Assembly: GCF_003122215.1 (NCBI RefSeq)
Contig: NZ_QEYD01000018.1
Span: 1 to 64,000, forward strand
DNA: 64,000 nucleotides
Reading direction: 5' to 3'
From: Pararhodobacter marinus
GTDB taxonomy: Bacteria > Pseudomonadota > Alphaproteobacteria > Rhodobacterales > Rhodobacteraceae
The stretch's first letter is position 1; each line of letters begins with the position of its first letter. A program made the position numbers and the translations under genes. The notes beneath the pieces were generated by a model, which ran no database searches, was not told the DNA's origin, and was given only the letters and a program-made list of their open reading frames with translations. Shown here one piece after another: positions 58,926 to 64,000 of this stretch.

Positions 58926-59870
58926 TCAGCCCGCGGGCTGACCGTGATGCGAGGTCAGCTCGAGGAAGGCGTCTTCGAGATCCGGCTCGGCGGTCGAGAC
59001 ATCGACGACATCCGCCCCCGCCCCCTGCAGCGCGGTCAGGATCGCGCCCGCGCCCAGATGCGAGCGCTTGTAGCTGAACGCGGTCCAGCCGTCGGCGCGG
59101 TCTTCGCGGCTGACGCCCTCGGGCAGCGAGACCTGCCCCAGCGGTGCCCCGGTGCGCACCAGGAGGGTCTTCGCATCCATCCGTTTCAGGATCGATTCGG
59201 TCGTGTCGCGGATGATCAGCGACCCCTGGTCGATGATGGCGATCTCGTCGCACATTTCCTGCGCTTCTTCGAGGTAATGCGTGGTCAGGATGATCGTCAT
59301 GCCCTGCCGGTTCAGCTCGCGGACATTGGTCCACAGCATCTGCCGCAGCTCGATATCGACGCCCGCCGTGGGTTCGTCCAGCACCAGGATCTGCGGCGCG
59401 TGGACCAGTGCCTTGCCCAGTAGAAGCCGCCGCCGCATCCCGCCCGAAAGCGTGCGCGCATAGGCCTCGGCCTTGTCGGTCAGGCCGATGAGTTCGAGGA
59501 TCTCCTCGGTTCGGCGCTCTTTCGGCGGCACGCCGTAAAGGCCCGCCTGCACTTCGAGCGATTCGCGCGGGGTGAAGAACGGGTCGACCGACAACTCCTG
59601 CGGCATCACGCCGATCGCGGCGCGCGACTGGCGCGGGTTCTCGTCCTGGTCGAAGCCCCAGATCCGCACCTTGCCCGAGGTCTTGCGCACAAGCCCGGCC
59701 ATGATGTTGATCATCGTCGATTTGCCCGCCCCGTTGGGCCCCAGCAGCCCGAAGACCGAGCCTTCGGGGATGGTCAGATCGACGCCCTTGAGCGCCTCTT
59801 TCGCGGCGGTGCGTTTGCCTGCGGCGTAAACCTTGCGCAAACCTTCGATTTCGATCGCGTTGCGGCTCAT
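58926..59870 (-). CDS. ABC transporter ATP-binding protein
   Basis: The product is 314 residues. Walker A is GPNGAGKS at 44-51, the signature is LSGGMRRRLLLGKAL, and Walker B is ILVLDEPTAGVD, followed by the His of LTTHYLEEAQ. The C-terminal 90 residues are a DUF4162-like extension typical of drug, sodium or antibiotic exporters with an ABC-2 permease. No permease gene adjoins it on the minus strand in this window, so it is either an orphan or partnered elsewhere. GGGAG lies 5 nt before the start. Confidence 0.92.
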   Translation of the reverse strand: MSRNAIEIEGLRKVYAAGKRTAAKEALKGVDLTIPEGSVFGLLGPNGAGKSTMINIMAGLVRKTSGKVRIWGFDQDENPRQSRAAIGVMPQELSVDPFFTPRESLEVQAGLYGVPPKERRTEEILELIGLTDKAEAYARTLSGGMRRRLLLGKALVHAPQILVLDEPTAGVDIELRQMLWTNVRELNRQGMTIILTTHYLEEAQEMCDEIAIIDQGSLIIRDTTESILKRMDAKTLLVRTGAPLGQVSLPEGVSREDRADGWTAFSYKRSHLGAGAILTALQGAGADVVDVSTAEPDLEDAFLELTSHHGQPAG

Positions 59871-59973
59871 CTTGCTCCCGCCCTGAAAATTCGTATTGAT
59901 GGGGCGTATCACCTAGGGCGATTATGCGTCCTGGACAAGGAATACTCCCAAGGAAGAGAGCCAAGGAAGCGCG

Positions 59974-60177
59974 ATGTCCGTTCCCCAGCAGCCCGCCCAT
60001 GCCGCCCCGGCCACCCATAAAGCGACCGCGCGGCGCGTGGCTTGCGATGGCGGCGAAGGCGCGCTGGGACACCCGCGCGTCTGGCTGACGATCCCGCATG
60101 AAACCGGCTGGGTCGACTGTCCCTATTGCGACGCGCGCTACGTTCTGGACCCCGACGCGGCCGATCACGGGCACTGA
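59974..60177 (+). CDS. CHCC zinc-finger protein (NDUFS6-like)
   Basis: The product is 67 residues. Zinc ligands are Cys-24, His-33, Cys-49 and Cys-52 in the pattern C-x8-H-x15-C-x2-C, with VACDGG, GHPRVWLTI and VDCPYCDARYVL. This is the zf-CHCC family; the mitochondrial member NDUFS6 is an assembly factor or subunit of complex I, and alphaproteobacterial members are probably linked to complex I too. AAGGA lies 6 nt before the start. Confidence 0.88.
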   Translation: MSVPQQPAHAAPATHKATARRVACDGGEGALGHPRVWLTIPHETGWVDCPYCDARYVLDPDAADHGH

Positions 60178-60298
60178 CCCCGGCCCCGGCCGCCATGCCC
60201 TGCGCATCCTCTGTGCCGCCCTGCACAGAGGCACCACTGGAAGCGACGCCTGACAGCACCGATATTCCCTGCAACCGCTATGCAAGGGAAACCCCGCC

Positions 60299-61225
60299 AT
60301 GTCCTTTCGTCCCGTGACCAAGACCAGCCGCGCCAAACCCACGATGGAGGGCGCCGGCGTCCATCTGCACCGCGCCTTCGGTTTCGGCGACCCGACCGAG
60401 GGCGACCCGTTCCTGATGCTGGACGATTTCCGCAACGATTCGCCCGAGTTGTATCGCAAGGGCTTTCCGTGGCACCCGCATCGGGGGATCGAGACGATCA
60501 CCTATGTGCTGGAAGGCACGGTCGAGCACAGCGATTCGCTGGGCAACAAGGGGCGTCTTGGCTCGGGCTCGGTGCAGTGGATGACCGCCGGGTCGGGGAT
60601 CCTGCATCAGGAAATGCCCAAGGGGAACGCCAAGGGTCAGATGCATGGTTTCCAGCTGTGGGCGAACCTGCCGCGCCGGCTGAAGATGACCGCGCCGCGC
60701 TATCAGGACATCAAGGGCTCGGATATCGACACGGTTGTCGATGACGACGGCACCGCCGTGCGCATCATCACCGGCAAGTTCTGGGGCAAGGTCGGGCCCG
60801 TGGACGGCATCGCCGCCGAGCCGCTGATGCTGGATGTCTCGGTCCCGCCCAACACCCGCAAGGTGCTGCCGGTCGATACCTATCTGAACACCTTCGCCTA
60901 TGTCTTCGCCGGCAAGGGCACGTTCCGCGATGCCTCGCGGCCCCAGGGGGTGCTGGTCGAGAAAGAGTTTCAGGGTCAGGAACTGAACCTGCGCGACATG
61001 ACGGGCGACCGTACGCTGGTGCGCTTCGGCACGGGTGACGAGATCGTGGTGAATGCCGGGCCGGAAGGGATCCGCTTCCTTCTGGTGTCGGGCAAGCCGA
61101 TCAAGGAGCCGGTGGCGTGGCACGGACCCATCGTGATGAACTCTCAGGCCGAGCTGAAACAGGCGTTCAAGGAATTGAACAACGGCACTTTCATCAAGGA
61201 CCAGTCCGACCGCAACTGGCGCTGA
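60299..61225 (+). CDS. Pirin family protein
   Basis: The product is 308 residues, a two-domain cupin. Metal ligands His-59, His-61, His-103 and Glu-105 are in FPWHPHRGIETITYVLEG and GSGILHQEMP. HGFQLWANLP follows. Bacterial pirins act as quercetin dioxygenases or as regulators of pyruvate metabolism; which applies here is unknown. AAGGGAA lies upstream. It forms a loose plus-strand run with the MDR gene 66 nt downstream. Confidence 0.93.
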   Translation: MSFRPVTKTSRAKPTMEGAGVHLHRAFGFGDPTEGDPFLMLDDFRNDSPELYRKGFPWHPHRGIETITYVLEGTVEHSDSLGNKGRLGSGSVQWMTAGSGILHQEMPKGNAKGQMHGFQLWANLPRRLKMTAPRYQDIKGSDIDTVVDDDGTAVRIITGKFWGKVGPVDGIAAEPLMLDVSVPPNTRKVLPVDTYLNTFAYVFAGKGTFRDASRPQGVLVEKEFQGQELNLRDMTGDRTLVRFGTGDEIVVNAGPEGIRFLLVSGKPIKEPVAWHGPIVMNSQAELKQAFKELNNGTFIKDQSDRNWR

Positions 61226-61291
61226 GATAGGGCAGGCCCGGTTTCCATGACCGGGCTTGCGCCTCCTGCCCCGGCGCGCCAGACAGGCGGA

Positions 61292-62236
61292 ATGCGCAAT
61301 CCTGCCCTGATCTATCGCCGTTTCGGGCCACCCGGCGACGCGCTGAGGCTGGAACCCCTCGACCTGCCGCCGCAGCCTGACGGAAGGATCCGCGTGGCGA
61401 TGCTGCTGGCGCCGGTGAACCCGTCCGACCTGATCCCCGTCACCGGGGCCTATGCGCACCGTATCACCCTGCCCCAGATCGCCGGCTATGAAGGCGTGGG
61501 CCGAGTCATTGCGGCGCCACCCGAGCACGAATATCTGCGGGGCCGCCGGGTCCTGCCGCTGCGCTCGGGCGGGACATGGCGGCGGGTTCTGGACTGCGCG
61601 CCCGACTGGGCGGTGCCGGTGCCCGACGACATTCCCGACGAAGACGCCGCCCGTGCCTATATCAACCCGATGGCCGCCGCGCATCTGCTGGCGCGATGGC
61701 CGGTCTCCGGGCGCCGGGTGTTGTTGTCGGGCGCGGGCGCGCATTGCGCGTCACTGCTGGCGCGCGGTGCACTCAGGCAGGGTGCGGTCTCGGTGCAGGG
61801 TATCTACCGCAGCCCCTCCCGCCGCGCCGCGCTTCTGGCGCAAGGCGTCGAGCCTTTGGCTATGGACGACCTGCCCGCCATCCGCGAGGCCGCGCGACAG
61901 GCGGACGTGACCTTCGATGCGCTGGGCGGGCCGGTCGCCACCGCGATACTGGAGGCGATGCGCCCGGGCAGTGACTTCGTGGGCTACGGGCTGCTGACCG
62001 GCCTGCCTGTCGGCCCGAAATCCCCACCCCGCGCGGGCTATCACCGCTTCCACCTGCGCGAGTCGCAGGCGGCGCTGACCCCGCGCGACTGGCAGAAAGC
62101 GTTCGCGGCGATCTGGGACGACCTGCGCGAAAGCCCACCGCCCGAAGGCCGTCGCTTCGCCCTGTCCGACTGGCGCGCGGCGCTTCACTCCGCGGGCGAA
62201 CCCGGCGCGCCCAAGCCGCTGCTGGATCTCACCTGA
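61292..62236 (+). CDS. MDR-superfamily oxidoreductase, enoyl reductase-like
   Basis: The product is 314 residues. The GroES-like half contains RIRVAMLLAPVNPSDLIPVT and LPQIAGYEGVGRVIA; the Rossmann half has VLLSGAGAHCASLLARGAL in place of the usual AGxGxxG. NPSD and GYEG resemble 2-enoyl thioester reductases and quinone reductases. No zinc ligands are seen. The start at 61292 gives the typical family N-terminus; an ATG at 61247 would add 15 proline- and alanine-rich residues. A bidirectional terminator follows. Confidence 0.82.
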   Translation: MRNPALIYRRFGPPGDALRLEPLDLPPQPDGRIRVAMLLAPVNPSDLIPVTGAYAHRITLPQIAGYEGVGRVIAAPPEHEYLRGRRVLPLRSGGTWRRVLDCAPDWAVPVPDDIPDEDAARAYINPMAAAHLLARWPVSGRRVLLSGAGAHCASLLARGALRQGAVSVQGIYRSPSRRAALLAQGVEPLAMDDLPAIREAARQADVTFDALGGPVATAILEAMRPGSDFVGYGLLTGLPVGPKSPPRAGYHRFHLRESQAALTPRDWQKAFAAIWDDLRESPPPEGRRFALSDWRAALHSAGEPGAPKPLLDLT

Positions 62237-62250
62237 TCCACTGCGCACAG

Positions 62251-62285
62251 AAAAACGGGCGGAGGTTTCCCCCCGCCCGTTTTTT
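62251..62285. terminator. Bidirectional intrinsic terminator
   Basis: ACGGGCGG/CCGCCCGT (62255-62262, 62273-62280) has AAAAA on its left and TTTTT on its right. It can end both the plus-strand MDR gene and the minus-strand 42-residue gene. Confidence 0.85.
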
Positions 62286-62333
62286 CATATCCGGCCCGTT
62301 GTCGGAACGCGCCGGTATCCCTGACCCGAAGGC

Positions 62334-62462
62334 TCAGGCCGCGGCCTTGCGCTCGCGGAACGACTGCTCGCGCTGCAGGGCTTTCGCAGCCAGCGTCATG
62401 CCGGATTGCTTCAGTTCTTCGATGCGGCGCTCGAGTTCTTCATTCGTGATATCGGTCGGCAT
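62334..62462 (-). CDS. 42-residue acidic/basic helical protein
   Basis: The product is 42 residues: MPTDITNEELERRIEELKQS continuing GMTLAAKALQREQSFRERKA and ending AA. The start ATG at 62462 has AAAGGAG 7 nt upstream, the best ribosome-binding site in the area, and a terminator follows 50 nt after the stop. The predicted structure is one or two amphipathic helices, perhaps a small coiled coil. It is shorter than usual gene-finding limits and I recognise no family. Confidence 0.75.
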   Translation of the reverse strand: MPTDITNEELERRIEELKQSGMTLAAKALQREQSFRERKAAA

Positions 62463-62781
62463 AGTCGGTCTCCTTTCATCGTCGTCATCCACCGCAGTCA
62501 AAACCCGGTCGCAGCGTCACCGGCCATCAGGCGGGCGCGAAACACGAGGGGCTCGTGCGGAAACGCGGTCCGGGGCAGCGCAAAAGGCGCAGGGGTCCGT
62601 CAGGACCGAAAAGCCGCAAAACAGCGGCAAACCCGGAGAGCAAGGCCTATATGGCAGTCCCTGTGACCAAATTCAACCTTCTGGCCGAATCTTTGTGCAA
62701 CGCGCGCCGGCCCTGCCCTGCCGCTGGACGCCCCGCCCTGCTACGGCTACCAAGGAGCCAACGACGACCAAGGAGCACGGC
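62463..62781. other. Intergenic region between the 42-residue gene and polA (319 nt)
   Basis: The region should contain the two divergent promoters. ACCAAGGAGC occurs twice (62749-62758, 62767-62776), 18 nt apart, just before polA; the second serves as ribosome-binding site. No other gene or hairpin stands out. Confidence 0.5.
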
Positions 62782-64000
62782 ATGGCGTTCGGCAAGGGCT
62801 CGCACCTTCATCTCATCGACGGCTCGGCCTTCATATTCCGCGCCTATCACGCGCTGCCGCCGCTCACGCGCAAGTCCGACGGCCTGCCAGTCGGTGCCGT
62901 GCAGGGCTTTTGCAACCTGTTGTGGAACGAGATTTCGGGCGGAACGACGAACAAGTCGAAACCCACGCATATCGCGGTGATCTTCGACGCCTCGTCGATC
63001 ACCTTCCGCAACGAGATCTACGACCTCTACAAGGCCAACCGCCCCGAACTGCCCGAGGATCTGCGCCCGCAATTCCCGCTGACGCGCGAAGCCACCCGTG
63101 CCTTCAACGTCTCGTGCATCGAGATGGAAGGCTTCGAGGCCGACGACATCATCGCCACCTATGCCCGGCTTGCCACCGAAGCGGGCGGCAGCGCGACCAT
63201 CGTGTCGTCGGACAAGGACCTGATGCAGCTGGTCGGCCCCGGCGTCGACATGTGGGACCCGATGAAAAGCAAGACCCTGGCCGAGGCCGAGGTCTTCGAG
63301 AAATTCGGCGTCGGTCCCGACCGCGTGGTCGACGTGCAGTCGCTTGCGGGGGATTCCGTCGACAACGTCCCCGGCGCGCCCGGTATCGGGCTGAAGACCG
63401 CCGCGCTTCTGATCAACGAATATGGCGATCTGGACACGCTTCTGGCCCGGGCCGAGGAAATCAAGCAGCCCAAGCGTCGCCAGACGCTGATCGAACACGC
63501 CGAACAGATCCGTATCTCGCGCAGGCTGGTGACGCTGAGCCGCGACGTGCCGGTCGAGGACACGCTCGACTCGCTCGAATGCAGGACGCCCGAAAGCGAG
63601 GCCCTGCTCGACTTCCTGGCCAAGATGGAATTCCGCACCCTGACCCGCCGGATCTCCGAGAAACTGGGCGTCGAGGCCCCGGCCATCGCGGAACCCGCCA
63701 GCGCCGCGCCCAAGGCCGAGAAAGCCGCCGCCCCGGCCGAGATCGAACACCCCCCCTTCGATGCCGACAAGTACGAATGCGTGCGCGACATGAACGCGCT
63801 CAGCGTCTGGATCGCGCGGATCATGGACAAGGGCTTCGTGGCCGTCGATACCGAGACGACATCGCTCGACGAAATGCGCGCCGAGCTGGTGGGCATCTCG
63901 CTGTCGGTCACGCCGGGCGAGGCCTGCTACATCCCGCTCAACCATGTCCAAGGCGCGGACGACCTGTTCGGCTCGGCCAACCGGCTGGACGGTCAGATCG
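62782..64000 (+). CDS. polA: DNA polymerase I, N-terminal part
   Basis: 406 codons are in the window; the gene continues past the right edge. The 5'-3' exonuclease domain (1-290) shows LIDGSAFIFRAYHALPPLTR, FDASSITFRNEIYDLYKANR, EMEGFEADDIIATYA and VSSDKDLMQLV; GDSVDNVPGAPGIGLKTAAL is its helix-hairpin-helix. The 3'-5' proofreading domain begins near 330, with intact Asp-356 and Glu-358 in VAVDTETTSLDEM. AAGGAG lies 6 nt before the ATG. It fills gaps and removes primers during replication and repair. Confidence 0.96.
   Translation, partial: MAFGKGSHLHLIDGSAFIFRAYHALPPLTRKSDGLPVGAVQGFCNLLWNEISGGTTNKSKPTHIAVIFDASSITFRNEIYDLYKANRPELPEDLRPQFPLTREATRAFNVSCIEMEGFEADDIIATYARLATEAGGSATIVSSDKDLMQLVGPGVDMWDPMKSKTLAEAEVFEKFGVGPDRVVDVQSLAGDSVDNVPGAPGIGLKTAALLINEYGDLDTLLARAEEIKQPKRRQTLIEHAEQIRISRRLVTLSRDVPVEDTLDSLECRTPESEALLDFLAKMEFRTLTRRISEKLGVEAPAIAEPASAAPKAEKAAAPAEIEHPPFDADKYECVRDMNALSVWIARIMDKGFVAVDTETTSLDEMRAELVGISLSVTPGEACYIPLNHVQGADDLFGSANRLDGQI

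Overview
The window is GC-rich, gene-dense chromosomal DNA that looks like a member of the Rhodobacterales (Paracoccaceae/Roseobacter group, Alphaproteobacteria). The main reasons are the ChvI-ChvG-HprK-RapZ-EIIA-HPr cluster next to divergent pckA, an ethylmalonyl-CoA-pathway-type methylsuccinyl-CoA dehydrogenase, a DUF6473-like protein, the MoxR/DUF58/DUF4159 cluster, several TRAP and TctABC carriers, and a dispersed intergenic repeat whose core reads CCGAGGATATTTGCGGAACA. I cannot name a species. No phage, insertion sequence, integrase or CRISPR array is visible, and one tRNA (Val, anticodon UAC) is present.

Layout. 1-8505: the end of etfA, a DUF6473-like gene, 3-hydroxybutyryl-CoA dehydrogenase, an MFS carrier, methylsuccinyl-CoA dehydrogenase, a TauE/SafE carrier, a secreted protein and PEP carboxykinase. 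8905-13403: a six-gene signalling and PTS operon (chvI, chvG, hprK, rapZ, EIIA, HPr). 13536-16090: metF and metR, divergent around a MetR-type box, then a class III sirtuin. 16147-17378: a Tat-exported cyclase coupled to an AhpD-like protein. 17515-25534: an IclR-controlled acyl-CoA degradation operon (regulator, bifunctional hydratase/dehydrogenase, thiolase, two acyl-CoA dehydrogenases, hotdog thioesterase) with a quinone oxidoreductase downstream. 25676-27717: an ECF sigma factor, RskA-like anti-sigma factor and fasciclin protein. 27831-35617: a GntR/FCD-controlled operon with gamma-glutamyltransferase-like enzyme, TakP-like TRAP carrier, TauE/SafE carrier and amidase. 35937-40458: a GntR/UTRA-controlled TctCBA carrier and a divergent amidohydrolase sharing a palindromic operator.

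40567-45382 is the least ordinary part. It holds a 987-residue protein with a TIR domain, one membrane segment, a coiled coil and a solenoid of eleven exactly 48-residue repeats. This gene converges on an NrtR-like NUDIX gene. Next come two tandemly duplicated genes for a 77-residue secreted Trp/Cys-rich peptide, a comparatively AT-rich stretch with nested palindromes, and tRNA-Val.

45492-64000 is mostly housekeeping: a small lipoprotein, a small membrane protein, an esterase, DUF817, glyA, nadK, the DUF4159/DUF58/MoxR operon, DUF1285, an MFS carrier, a lone ABC ATPase, a CHCC zinc-finger protein, pirin, an MDR oxidoreductase, a 42-residue unnamed protein and the first part of polA.

All assignments come from reading the sequence by eye. 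Family names rest on remembered motifs and were not confirmed by a database search.
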